64,000 nt of DNA from Phyto melanocephala (lineage: Eukaryota; Arthropoda; Insecta; Diptera; Rhinophoridae): the NCBI GenBank assembly GCA_941918925.1, contig OW799233.1:29890421-29954420 (forward strand), in the 5' to 3' direction. How positions within the stretch are numbered: the stretch's first letter is position 1; the number at the start of each line of letters is the position of its first letter. Below, piece after piece: positions 34,383-47,269 of the stretch. Position numbers and translations under genes: made by a program. The notes beneath the pieces are model-generated. The model was not told the origin of the DNA and made no database searches. It worked only from the letters and a program-made list of their open reading frames with translations.

Positions 34383-35316
34383 AAAGCTTATGTTATATGA
34401 TTAAATGCTTAATATTTTTATTAATTTTATTCCTAAAAATGTATGATTTATGATAAATTATTTTTTTAGAACATTTTCAAAAAATCAAGTTTTATAGTAA
34501 TTATTATTTTTTTTTTTGTAGACCTAGCACTTATTTTGGATCTTTCCAAATTTCACTATTTATTGTGAGAGAACCTTTTATGATTAATGGAAGTTGGCCA
34601 AACTTTGTTGTTATTACTTTTCATGTGTACGACTCTTGTTCTGTTAATAAACAAAAGTGTAGTCAATAAATCTTATTTCATAAAATTTGTCTTATTTAAT
34701 CAACATATTTTATTTATTTATCTTAACAATCTTTTTTATTATTTTTTTTTTTGCAACAAAAAGTTGAAACCTTTTTCTAACTAGATAATAAATTTATTTA
34801 AAAAAAGCTCTTGCAAAAAGAAGAAGAAGAAGAAGAAAAGCATATTCTAGTTTTGTTATTATCATTAAAGTTCTTTCTTTCTTTTATCAATGAATTTACA
34901 CATGACTTGATTTGGATGAACTAAAATTTATTTTTACTTAAAATAAACTTTCAGTATGAAACTGTGTTAAGGCTGTGTTCACATAATTGATTATGAAAAA
35001 GTGTGTGTTCATGTTAATGCTCATACAACTGTGGGAGTAAAAAACAAAAATTTTGTTGAATTTGATAAACAAGGAATATCCGAATAAAATCATTTGTATT
35101 GTTTTATTGTATTTTATTTTTTTATAACAAATTTCATTTTATTAACCTGTATGATTTACTTATTTTTTCTATTTAAACAAATTGCTTATAATAACAATAT
35201 GTTTTGTTGTGAAAATTGTTAAGCTTTTAATATAGAGAAATTATCTTTATTTAGATTGCAACAAAAAATCCTTATAAGTGTATTAAAGCAAGTTAAATTA
35301 CTGTCAAAGTACTTAC

Positions 35317-35565
35317 CTAATAAGCCTAGACGATAGTTAATAGTAACAACTAACATTTGACCAAAACTGGCCAGTACAGAGCCGTCATAGGGATTACCAC
35401 TATTCCATTCATACGATTCGCCGTGAACAAAAACCATTACTGGTAGCTTTGCTTGAGAAGACGTTGAAGATGATGAACTACTACTACCACCACTATTGCT
35501 GCTGCTGCCACTAGAAGAAGAACTCGAACTGCTGCTACTACTCGATGAAGAATCTCTTGAGGCAA
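35317..35565 (-). CDS. Nlg: Neuroligin exon: Ser-rich tract and [19 protein letters not shown]
   Basis: A 249-base exon with a TTTAG acceptor above 35565 and a GTAAGT donor below 35317. It begins (x)TT GCC TCA AGA GAT, so one base comes from an exon I could not find. After ASRD comes a ~35-residue Ser/Gly/Asn tract, then [40 protein letters not shown] and [26 protein letters not shown] and VVTINYRLG(V/L)LGFL are signature neuroligin sequences (esterases have HGGgf). The Ser tract enlarges a loop that is short in vertebrate neuroligins. Confidence 0.97.
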
Positions 35566-36530
35566 CTAAAAAAACAAAAAAAAAATCATTCAATAATGAG
35601 TAAGAAATCAAAATATAAAAATAAAATAACCTTTAAGTATATTAATATATAGCATATAGACAGTTGTTGTCTAACTTTTAATTTGTTTGGCCCATCACAT
35701 ACACATATCCAAGACAGTTTAGAGCTTTAATTAATGTATTTTTTTTTATTTTTGGTTTGGATTTTCAATTTAGATTGATTTTGTTTTCAACAGTGTTTGT
35801 GTATTTGTATGTTAACATTTATCCCCCAACACTCTGTATTTGCATTTTATTTCTGTTTGATTAAAAATTGCCAGCTGTCAATTATCAACAGCATTTATAT
35901 GTCAAAAGTCTTAATTTTGTTGATCTTTTTTTCTATCTGGAAAGAGGGTGTGTACGTGAAAGTTTGTTTGTATTACTCGTATTTCATCTGTCAAAGTGGC
36001 AGTTCTGTATTGTTGTTTTTTCATATAAAAAGTTAATCCATTTGTCAATGTATATTTGTATATCGTTTGTTTTTGTGTAAAACAAATATTTACGTACAAA
36101 TAAATGAAATTGCCTTTAATATAAATTGGGAAAACAAGTGTGCAAGAAATTGATATATTTTTTTATAAATTTGAATTTTTGCATAATATTATTGAAGGAC
36201 CTTTCCCTACAATTTTTCTTAAAAATTTTTACTACTTTTAATTTAAGCTTTAATTTGATGAGCTTTTATTTTATTGAAATTGTTAATTAATGTCCATGAA
36301 ACCTCAAATAAATTTCTCTTTAATGAAACTAACTACTTTAAAAAAAAGTCGAGTTTAAACAAACACTAAAAAATTTTTTAACAGTTTTTTTTTAATATTT
36401 AGGCCAATAATAATATTTGCAAAAGTTCGAATAGGCCTTTTTAAAATTTTTAAATAAAATAAAAAAAAATTTTAGAATACGAAGATTTTGCATTTAAGAC
36501 AAAAGATATTTTAATTAAAAGGACAGAATA

Positions 36531-36965
36531 TACACGCAATGTGAGGGATTGCCAATGAGGTCTCCGGCCTCACCCATAGTGGTAGATATTGTAATGGAGG
36601 AGCTTTAAAAAAAGTTTAGAAAAACTTGACACAAGCCCGAAATTTTTTACAAAATATATGAACGGTTTTTTCGGATTTTAAAACGTAGTGCATCATATCA
36701 GACTTCGACTATTTTAAACAGTTTTAAGCACGAAATAAAGGTTTCAATACGAGAAGAATATAATAAATATTTGCCATATCTATGTACGATGGTGATAAGA
36801 GTGATTTATAGAGTCAAGGTATATTAGTATCTAAAATCTTCATCATCTGGACAAATTATTAATTACTTTTCATGCCATCCAAAAGAAAAAAACAATATGA
36901 ACACAGCCAGCAACTTAATAGAAAGTGAGGTTATAATCAGTGATGAACAATTTCACAAATAAAAC
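36531..36965 (+). mobile_element. Penelope-like element reverse transcriptase remnant
   Basis: Frame 36531-36605 reads YTQCEG then LPMRSPASPIVVDIVMEEL and stops. This matches the conserved -G-PMGSP-SPI-A-I-M-- block of Penelope-like (PLE) reverse transcriptases. After frameshifts, scraps in the expected order follow: LTILNSFKHEIKVSIREEYN then KYLPY, and SSSGQIINYFSCHPKE then NTASNLIES, which fit the LNS--------LPFLD and NYFS-HP...NLI segments of the same family. The YVDD box is not preserved (TKYMNGFFG). The copy is dead and abutted by an inverted HINE at 36987. Confidence 0.78.
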
Positions 36966-36986
36966 GGGAAAAACTAAAGCAATATT

Positions 36987-37712
36987 AACAAGTAAGGGCA
37001 CTTTATTCGGCTGTGCCGAATCTTTTATACCCACAACCAATTTTATGTACTTTTATGGTACAAAATATATTATTTTGTTATAAACAATAATCGCTATGGA
37101 ATAATCTCTTTATAGTATAATATGTATCATTTTCTTTATAAACATCGATATGCTAGTAAAATGTTTTCGTAAATTTAGTAATTCAATGAAAGTTGGCGTC
37201 ATAGTAGGCGTGTCGAAGTTGTTTCTGCTAATGAATGCAACTTAAATATTTCAATATAGTCCTTTATTCTTTCGAAATCTTTATTCATAAAGAAATTATA
37301 TGAATTTAGGAAAAAGCGTTATATTGTAGGAAGGCGTTAAAGTGGACGTGTAACATTTACTTACCGTTAGTACAAAGCTTTTGACCAAAAAGCAGTGGTT
37401 GCAAAATTTCAGAATCATACATCTAATTTTTCCAGTTTTATTACGTTTTAAATTTTGTATATACCGAAAAATACACTGCGTGATATAAATTTTCGTACAT
37501 CTTGATCTATAACTCCTTTCCTATTGCAAAGATTTAAGCAATTTTCAATGCGATTGGACACAATTTTATTTGATGTTGGAAGGACACGGTTTTTTGATCT
37601 AATCTTGTATTACGAGCTATTACTCTTTCCCTAATGTTCTGATTTAGCCCATTTTCAATACCAAGCAAACCTTGTCTATAAGAAATATTCTGGCAAAATT
37701 TGAGCCACGCAG
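36987..37712 (-). mobile_element. HINE (DINE-1-like) copy in reverse orientation, 5'-truncated
   Basis: AACAAGTAAGGGCAC and the hairpin ATTCGGCTGTGCCGAAT (37005-37021) are the reverse complement of the HINE 3' end. The body continues in reverse order through 'gtataccgaaaaatacactg' and 'ctgatttagcccattttcaa' to 'ggcaaaatttgagcc' near 37712, where it stops short of the 5' hairpin and (GTCY)n tract. Minus-strand frames here are repeat sequence. Confidence 0.78.
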
Positions 37713-39757
37713 CTATAAATGTCAACTATTAAAGGTTTAAAGTATGTTTGAAGCTACAATAAATAGTTTAAAGTTATTAACGGCTTATAAGAGCTTAATA
37801 GTGCTATTTAACGTTTATGAAAAGAGTTTTTGCGATTTTTAAACTCCTTATAAAACTGTTTTAAGACTTTATGAATTAGACCGTAATTATTTAGCCAACA
37901 CGTTATCGAAACATTTAGTATTATAAAAAAAACAAATTTGCCTTACCAAATGTTAAAAAAAATATCGCTATAAAAGATAAAAATTCCATTTACTTTTATT
38001 GCAGCTCTAGAAAAAAATTGCCTTCTTACACGCATGTAACTCCTGAGAGACATTAAAATAATTGGTGAGTCACAATTATATTCACATAAAGGACTACAAA
38101 ATCTTAACGAAACGCTATACATCAAATGTTTAAACTTTTTTCCAAATGCCTACGAATGAAAAATGAATGAAAAATTTCGCTTATAAAGGAAATATGTTTA
38201 AAATTTGCATTTATTTACACATTTCATTTAAGTATGATCATAATTATTGTCTTTAGAAAGAAAAACAAAATTAAATAAATAAAAAAAGATTTGTTGAAAA
38301 GTGTAAATTTATGTTTATTACTTTCACGTGTATTTGCCAAATAATTGTATGAATACTTTGTTTGCTTTAATTCTTTTATGTGTGTTGGCAAATGACTTAA
38401 TATGTCTGTACCCGTGTTTGTGCGAGGGGCTCTATATGGCTTGGTAGATTTTTTAATTCTGATTTTTCAGTGTTGAGTGCTACGACTTTATTTCACATTC
38501 CATTTTAACATTGAAACATATTTCTGATTTATTCCTAAAACCTTAAAATTTATTAAGGTAATAAAATGTTTATAATTTATTGTAATTTTTGTAATAAAAA
38601 AATGTGAAAAAAATTGTAAATTGAAGCAGAGTAGTAGACTGACAGAGAAATAAATTAAATGGTATGTGAATTGTTAAAGTAATTTTTTAAATAAAATAAA
38701 TAATATATAGAGCACATAATGTTTGATTAAAATTTAGCGTAAATAATCAAAATTAATGGCATTGAAATTTGCTAAAAATTAGACTTGAGTTTTGAATTTC
38801 ATTGATTTTTTTTTAGAATGTATCAAACATTTTTATTTGTTATACAAAATTTTTGAGGAAGTTTTTAAATAAATATTATAATAATAATTCAAAATTAACA
38901 AAAATTATTACACTCAAAGGTTGTGTATATTTATCATAATGAATAGGTTTGCAAGCCTAGATCTTCTTTCTTTAGCGAAAACATTTACGTTACTCTAGTG
39001 AAGCAATAATTAAAATTTATAAGATCCACACCCTTCTGTGCGTGACATATACAAATATTTTCTAATGCGCTCAAAAAGCTTTGCGGGTTACATGGAAAAC
39101 AAGTACTTTCGCACTAAATATTTTGCAAAAATATTGCAAAATATTATAAACTTGATATCACGTCTCTGGCACTAGCAAGAGCTTGAGCTGATAAAATCTG
39201 ACACGCTTCGACAGGGTTCGAAAAAAACAAAAGGTTTTAACAACTAATATGTGGGCAATTTAAGAAGCTTCGTTTTATGCTTAGCATATTTAAAAACAGC
39301 ATATATTATTGATTGTATTATATGTTCCAAGATAATTTTTGTCTTTTTACTTGCAAAACCAGAAATTCAATAAAAATATTGAAATGATTGATAATATCCA
39401 TATGATAAATATACTTATATGCAAAGGCAGAATAAGTCATTGTAACTAGTTTTTAATGCTACTGATATAAGTAGCAGCAATATTCTTCTTTATTAAATAT
39501 AAAAAGAAATTAGAATCAAATATTAGTGTACAGATCGTCATTTACAAGTTAAGTACAAATAGAGCAAACACATAAAATAAACAAAAAATTCAAAAAAAAT
39601 ATTTTAGGACTGGATTTGCAATACTAATATTCTATACCAAAGACCTCGAAACTAACATCCCCCATATCCACTTTGTATCCACGTTGTATTCTGGTAGTAG
39701 GAATTTGTCACTTGTGTTCACATCTACATATAAAGCAGACACAAACTTGTAAAGCCT

Positions 39758-39830
39758 CTAAAGGGTGGTTAAAATTTAAGGGCCGATGTTGAAAGTGACC
39801 CACCTAAACCTCAAGTTATTTTTTGCATTT
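39758..39830. mobile_element. Solo end of the GGTGGTTAAA Tc1/mariner family
   Basis: AAAGGGTGGTTAAAATTTAA, GGGCCGATGTTGAAAGTG and 'acccacctaaacctcaa' match the outer ~70 bases of the Tc1/mariner derivative seen at 6757-7376 and inside the HINE copies. No matching right end follows, so only one end remains. Confidence 0.6.
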
Positions 39831-42189
39831 CATTTGGGTTCATATTTTTTTACTCCAGGATCAATTAGATACAGGCATGCATAGACCCGTCTCTGGCTCT
39901 TAGTCTAATAGGGTGTGGGATAACCGTACACAATTTCAAAACACACCAATGCTTTAAGGGCCAAAGGAAAATTTTCAAAACGATTTTAAATTTGAGTATC
40001 CTGTAATGAGATGAGTATACGTGTACTGTAAAAATCGCTTACAAGAAATTGTTTTCTCTTTAAACTGTAATTATTTACTAACACTTGCTTAATATTTTTT
40101 ACATTTTTTATGTAATCTTTTCTACTCGTTGGTTTCGATATGATTTACTCTTTCTTTATTTCATGATCGCTTTTTATTTTGACATTCTACTTTGTTTTAA
40201 AAAACAAACTCTAAAAAAACTGCAGAAGAAAACTCTTCAAGTGATGATTGATTTGTTTTAGTGGGTGCAATGTTTTTTATTTATTTTTATTTTTGATTTG
40301 AATAGAAGTAGTATGAAATAGAATTAATAACATTTGTAACATAATGCGTAGCTCTTTAATTGGTACCACGTACAGTTCTATGCAGCATGTAGGGAATATA
40401 ATAGTTGTTTTCGGACATCATACCGATAATCTACTAAGCTCTCAGAAAATTTATACTTTGTGGGTTTTGAAATAGATATTGTTAAAATTAAACATGGAAT
40501 GAAAAATCTATATATAGCCTTGGGACATCAGGTGAAGGGGATACAAATTTGATTGAACGGCTACAAAAATACTATTTTTTCCTACGAAGTAACAGATATT
40601 AAAATGTTGGCTAAAAACGCCCAAGTTACCCACGTACCCACTTCGGCATAAGGATTATATTTAAGTTTACTTTTGTTTTTCTAATATTACTTAAATTTTG
40701 TGTTTTTAAATAAACTTGTATTTTAATCTACATGTATTTGTTTGCAAATCTTTTTAATGCATTTTGTATCAAACACACTAACATACGAGTAAATATTCCG
40801 AGAAAAATAAATTATGCTACAAAATATGTATTTCAAATTGAATTTTAAGATAGTAGTAATGCATAAAAATCTAAAAAAAGGAATTTTGTTTTTGCCCATT
40901 TTTTCATTGCTTATAACAAACGTTTTCTATTTCTTTTATCTCCATTTCTTTGAACAAGAAAAATTTTTGTTTTTTTTATTTTTTTTTAACTTTACAGATT
41001 TAGCATTTCTTTAACAAATTTTACAAGTTCTTTACTAACATTTTTTTTTTTCAAGATAATAGAATCAAAATATTCCTTTGCCAAGACTAGTTCACTTTGT
41101 TTTAATATTGTGTTCTTGTATGATTAAAGTAAGTGAAAATACTTTAATAACCCTGCACACTTACTATGGACAATGGAAAATTGAAGTAATTTTTTGGTAT
41201 TTTTTAGAAAGCATACATATAAAAATCTTATTAACATTATGTGAAGCAAGTAGTATGATTTGAACATATTTTACAAACTAACAATAAATTCACAGGATCG
41301 TTTTTTCTTTGCCATTTGAACCCAAACCCTGCAGGGTATTTAACGCTTTTTATTAATATCACATTAAATTTAACTTTTCATCTATTTTAGCTCCAATCAG
41401 AAAAATCATGTTTTAACATAGAAATCTCCACAATTATTACGGGGATGTTTTGTGCTTAATAAGTACAGTATTCTCTCGATTAACGTTGTGATTAATTTTA
41501 AAGAAATAGCGACGTACATAAAAACAGTTTTAATCAAATTAATTTAATATAATTTTATAATGCTAATAAAAGTAAATCTTTATACTTAAAAGTCCACACA
41601 AAAATCATACAAAAAGAAACAAATGTAGAATTCCCCGGTTTTTGTTTATAAAACCAGAGACTACACCCAGAAAACAGACAATCACATTCATTGCCAATCG
41701 AATGGTTCAGTTCCTGCAAACGAATTTTTCATTCGTGCTTATAAAAAATTCTTTTGCAAGAATAATAATTTATCAGTGCTGACTTCATATTTATATGCCG
41801 AAACGAAATTCTGTATATAAAACCTTAAAATTCTATTATCACAACAAAACTATACAAGGCAACAATTGCGGTACTCACAACCGATACTGTTTTCTCTGTG
41901 TACAATATTTAAGTAACAAACAACGCAAATCGATGTTAAATGAAACAAATATTTTTTCGACGAAATTCGTACCAACGCAAATCAAGATGACGTAAATGGA
42001 GGGATCACCGTATATCTTATTGACAGCACAAACGCTTCTCATCATAATGCGTTCGTGTGTAATAAGTTGGATATTCAGTACAGTCAGTACAGAATTTGAA
42101 GAATTTTTTTTTTGTACTTTCCTTTTGGAATAAGGATTGATTTTTCGTTTTACTATTCAATCAATTTGAAAAGGAACTAAATTCTTTTT

Positions 42190-44908
42190 TATACCCGCCA
42201 CCAAAAAAATGGTGGGGGTATATTCATTTTGTCATTCCGTTTGTAACACATCGAAATATCCATTTTAGACCCCATAAAGTATATATATTCTGAATCGGGG
42301 TTTGATTTTATGACGATCTAGCTATGTCCGTCCGTCTGTCCGTCTGTCCGTCTGTCCGTCTGTCCGTCTGTCCGTCTGTCCGTCTGTTGAAAGCACGATA
42401 GAGGTCGCACCGAAAAAGCTAGGGGGCTCAAATTTTGCCAGAATCTTTCTTATAGACAAGGTTTGTTTGGTATTGAAAATGGGCTAAATCGGAATATTAG
42501 GAAGAGAGTTATAGCTCGAAAAGCAAGAGTAGGTCGAAAAAACCGTGTCCTTCGAATATCGAATAAAATGGAATTGTGTCCAAACGCCTTAACGTAGACT
42601 CATGAAACTTCGAATATATATTTCCTGGGTAAAGACAATATTTTCCCCCAAAAATTGTCTAAATCTATGCATTAGGAGAGGAGTTATCGATCAAAATGTA
42701 CGAAAATTTATACCGCACAGTGTATTTTTTGGTATATTTAAAAACAAAAACGTCATAAAAGCAACAAAATTGGATGTACTACTCTGAAATTTTGCACACT
42801 TTGGTTTTTGGTGACACGCTTTCTTGTAACGGTAAATCAATGTGCCACGCCCACTTTTACGCCCACCTCCCATATAACGTTTTAACTAAAATTCATATAA
42901 TTTCTCTATTAATAAAGATTTTGGAATAATAAAGGCCTATATTGAAACACCTCAGTTGTACTCATTCGCAAAAATAACTTTGACACGCCTACTATAACGC
43001 CCACTTTTCACGTTATCTACCGTTAATGAAATTTAAAAGCTCATAAAACCGCTAAAATTAGAGGTATGATGATAAATTTTGCTACGTCTATCCCCCTAGG
43101 CAATTTCATTACTATGCCAAAAAATTAAGGTGCCACGCCCTTTTTTACGCCCACCTCCCATATAACGTTTTACCTAAAATTCATATAATTTCTCTATTAA
43201 TAAAGATTTTGGAATAATAAAGGACTATATTGAAACACCTAAGTTGTACTCATTAGCAAAAACAACTTTCACACGCCTACTATAACGCCCACTTTCACTT
43301 TTGAATTGTGTCCTAACGCATAAACGTAGAGTCATGAAACTTCGAATATATATTTATCGAGTCAAAAGAATATTTTTCCCTGAAAATCGCTTAAATCTAT
43401 GAATTAGGAAAAGAGTTATAGATAAAAATGTACGAAAATTTATACCGCACAGTGTATATTTCAAATTCTGAAATTTTGCAAACATGGCTTTTTGGTCAAA
43501 GTCTTCGTTATAACGGAAAATAGATGTGCCACGCACACTTTTTTCCTTAAAATTTTATAAAAATATATTAGTCATATATATTAGCATTTATTCATCTTAC
43601 ACTGCACCATTTATTGTACTGTAGCTAAATATAAGATAAAGATGATAAGATAGATGACTCTACTAGCAACTACTAGATGGCATGCTAACAACTTATGCTT
43701 ATGTTCTCCTTAAGTTATGCTCTATTAAAAATGCGAATTTAGGAAAATTTTGACCTAAGTCAAAAAAAATTATCTCTAAACATTATAAACAATTTATTTT
43801 CATGTACTAATGGCTAACAAATTTTAAAATTATACAAAACTTATTTCGTTTCAAAATCTTTTAAAAGCAAAATGTTATAGAAGTTTAAAAATCAAAATCT
43901 TACTAATAAATTTCCCGTTTTAGAAAAATGCAGAGAATGTGTATTTTAAATCACCCTGTGGCCCTTAAAATTTAACTTTCTTCCTCTTAAATTCATGTAA
44001 ATTCTCTATGAATAAAGATTTTGGAATACTAAGGGACTATATTGAAATATCTAAGTTATGTTTATTAGCAGAAACTTTATTGACACGCGTATTTTAACGG
44101 CCACTTTCATTGAAAAACTAAATTTACGAAAACATTTTACTAGCATACCGAAGTTATAATGGGTGGTTTAATTTTAAGGGACTATGTTGATTTTGAATAA
44201 AATTATTATGAAATTATTATCATTTATTTTTATAATGATAATATTTGTATGCTTCAATTATGTATGGAACAAAATATCGGCCAAATGGCCCCCCAACCTA
44301 GGCGGCACACCACGATCCGATAGTCCAAATTTTCAATGACTCTGTTGATGCTCGATTGTTGGGCACGATGATGAGTCAAGGTTGCTTGCTCTTGCCACGT
44401 TATCGTGAAAAACAGCAATGTTTCCCATTCAACGAACTAAGATGGCATTCACAGATGTTTTCGCATTTCATACAGACCTGCTTTGCAGACATTTAAATAT
44501 TTTTTACAATTCTCACGATTGTGGTCGAATTCGAACGATTATGTTGACCAAAAGAATTACGAAGTGCACAAAATTAATTTTGATTTGAACGCCCATTTTT
44601 ATAAAAATCTTTAATATATAAAAGCGTTGCTCGATTGCGTATCTTTCCACGGTTCAAATTGAGTTAGTCTGAGATTGAGAAATGTCAAATGAAATACAAG
44701 AAAATAGTTGAAGGTTACATGTGGTTCACCTTAAACATGGGCCCTTAAAATTTAACCACCCTCTACAAAGAAAGTGATACATATTTTATTATAAAGAGAT
44801 TATTCTATAGCGATTAACAAAATAATAAATATTGTGCTTTAAATGTACACAAAATTGGTGGTGGGTATGAAAGATTCGGCACAGCCGAATATAGTGCTCC
44901 TACTTGTT
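42190..44908 (+). mobile_element. HINE / DINE-1-like composite, copy 3 (near twin of copy 1)
   Basis: The ends are TATACCCGCCACC with the 5' hairpin and ATTCGGCACAGCCGAAT...TACTTG. The (GTCY)n tract is expanded to about 63 bases (42326-42388) against about 20 in copy 1. The ~289-base internal tandem duplication (from ~42842 and ~43130), the inner segment at 43735-43975 and the Tc1/mariner derivative at 44159-44763 are all in the same order and orientation as copy 1. Long stretches are identical by eye, which suggests recent amplification from a common source. Confidence 0.85.
44159..44763 (-). mobile_element. Tc1/mariner derivative captured in HINE copy 3
   Basis: Bounded by GGGTGGTTTAATTTTAAGGG and CCCTTAAAATTTAACCACCC, with TA on each side. 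The minus-strand N-terminal transposase scrap (ERYAIEQR, KNGRSN) matches that in copy 1. It has the same HINE junctions ('cgaagttata' on the left and 'caaagaaagtgata' on the right). Confidence 0.78.
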
Positions 44909-45678
44909 TTTTTTGGTTTAAAGGGTAAGTTATGTGTGTATGTTTTTTTGCAAAACTTATACAAAAAGAACTTATTGATTTTTAGCCAAGCAAATAGTGT
45001 AGATAAAGCTAAGTAAGAAAATGGAATTAAATTTTTCTGCTAACATACTATAAAGCTAAAAATTGAGCGGGCAAAGCAGCCAGCTATACGAAAAAATACT
45101 TAAATTAAGATTATTTTTAAATTCTATTTATTACAAATAGGAAAAATAGCCAGAAAATAATAGAATTTTTTTTTTTAGTTTACGTCTAGTTTGAAAATTT
45201 TTTGTTGAAGTATGTTTTATTTTAGATGTAAGAGGGAGAGAGAGAGTGAGAGAAATAGAGACATTAAAAGAAGGGATACATACTATTATGTACTTTGAAC
45301 TTGATTTGTCAAATGTCAAAGTGTCTTAAAGCAAATATGAAGGACTATTTAGATTATAGCATAGCCAAATAGGTCATCTGTCCTATATAACTTTTCATGC
45401 ACAACCCTATTCAATACAAATTCTGCGTAAATTTTTGGACACTCTATATAAAGTTGATGCTTGAATAAAATTAAAAGTTATAAGCAAGATTACTTTATAT
45501 CTCTTTATAAAAAAGGGTTCCGAAGCACATCAAACATTTCGAAAAGTTATGATTCTGACCGGTGCACATCAGTATAAAATTCAACTTTTTAGACCAAAAT
45601 TAATTATATATAATATATTTAAATATTTTGTTAATACATCAAATTTAATTATTTAATGTGACAATATGTTACCAAATA

Positions 45679-45853
45679 AAGGGTAGTCCAAACCTAATGC
45701 ACGATGTTAATTTAGCGTAAAGTTTTTTGCCTGATTTAATATAACATTTCCTTGTCGCAGCGTTTGACAAATTCAATCATGGAGAGGTTCACAATTGAGA
45801 AGCGCGTTAAGATTGTTGAATCCTTTGTAATGCGACACGAAAAAAATCGCCTG
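45679..45853 (+). mobile_element. Tc1/mariner 5' end with transposase start
   Basis: After a TA, AAGGGTAGTCCAAACCTAAT forms a TIR-like end. At 45779 an ATG opens MERFTIEKRVKIVESFVM then RHEKNRL before the frame breaks at 45853. MER(F/Y)xIEqRvkIvexf is the conserved start of this transposase family, distinct in sequence from the MERYAIEQ copies. No downstream catalytic region was found, so the copy is truncated. Confidence 0.7.
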
Positions 45854-47269
45854 GTTTGCTTTGCCTAAATTTAATTTTTTGGGAAAAATTTTTTCTTTTT
45901 TAAAATGCTTTAAAGCGTGCTTTGATTTTGAAGAGGTGTAGCTCTGAATTACGGCGCAAACACTTATAATTTAAAGTATTCAAAATTTCTTTTATTCACA
46001 GACAGCGGTATTGTTTTCAGCCATTCTGTTATTTCAATTATTTATAAGTATGTGTTGGCAATATACTTATCTACTGAACTGGTCATAAAAAAATTATTTA
46101 TTAACCAAACGTTCATAAAACAGAGACAACTTACTAACGAGAAAAAAACACGGTACAAGTCTTTATTATGCATTCAAAATAAAGCTTTCGGAATCATAAA
46201 ACACTATTTTAATATTCATAAGTTATTCTTTTTTTTTAATTTGAAAACTACTTTAAAGATGTAAGTAAAGCTTAAAACATCTTAAAAAAATATTTTTTTT
46301 TACACCACTGTTACCAAATCTTAATACATAAATTTGGTCTATATTTCTAGATCAAAAAATCTTCCAACTTTGAAATTTTTCACAACCATTGAGAAGAAAT
46401 ACGTCTTAAACATACATATTTTTTTTTAATTTTTAAAAAGCTCGCTAACAATTAAATTTTACCTAAAAAAAATCATTGACTACGTGCCTATAATACTGGC
46501 AATTATTTAAGTACATCACTTTTATAACACTTCCTAATCTTTGAGAGCTTATACTTTCGGATCCAGATGAGTCTGTTGATTAAAAATTCTTTCTTTTCCC
46601 TATGATATGAAATAAAATCACAAAATTCGGAGTAGGTAAGGGACATCCCTTGGATAGTTTCACATGGAGTCACCCATATACAAAAAGCTATTAAACAGCA
46701 ATAAGGAATTATTTGGCTAATGACTGAATAACGAGCAATTTATCCTTAACAATGGAGCAGTTAATTTTCTACTTCATTTCCATGTCTTTTTCGTGGGATT
46801 ATAATTACCATTTTGCTTTTGTTGTGTTGTTACACCCTTCACACATGGTGTGGTGTAACGGTACATATAGGATTGTCATTTAATATGAATTTCATTTCTT
46901 AACCCGTAAAGTATATATTTTCTGAAATCTTATGACGAGGAGAGACGACTAAGTATTGCCCTTATCTCCATGTGGTCGTTGAAATCTTTTGTACTAATCA
47001 AAATATTAGCAATATTTGGGACCAGTCAAGTATTGCAAATCATCGCAAGCACCTAATAACTTTCTAGGACATATCACCAAATTTATAGTCGTAATTTCGA
47101 AAACTATTTCTAAGAAGAACCAACAAATCGGTGTGAAAGTAACTGAGATATATGCACTAAGATACAACTGCTTCGATGTTTTTCCTAAAATTTACGATCG
47201 ATTTTTTGTTTATATACAGCCGAGAAAGCAAACGTAGGCATCACATAAAAGGACATGAATACTCCTATG

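Larger units (their letters stand above)
28334..35316. other. Neuroligin intron (7.0 kb)
   Basis: It contains a tRNA-like SINE end (29590-29755), two adjoining HINE copies (30738-33904) and MITE family A copy 2 (34127-34382). I see no gene or element in 28334-29580, 29760-30737 or 34383-35316, apart from a short (GAA)n tract at 34818-34838. Confidence 0.75.

Noticed and set aside
42602..43536. Several 60-codon frames around HINE copy 3
   Set aside because: The same translations recur in the other HINE copies. There is no family match and the opposite strands are equally open.
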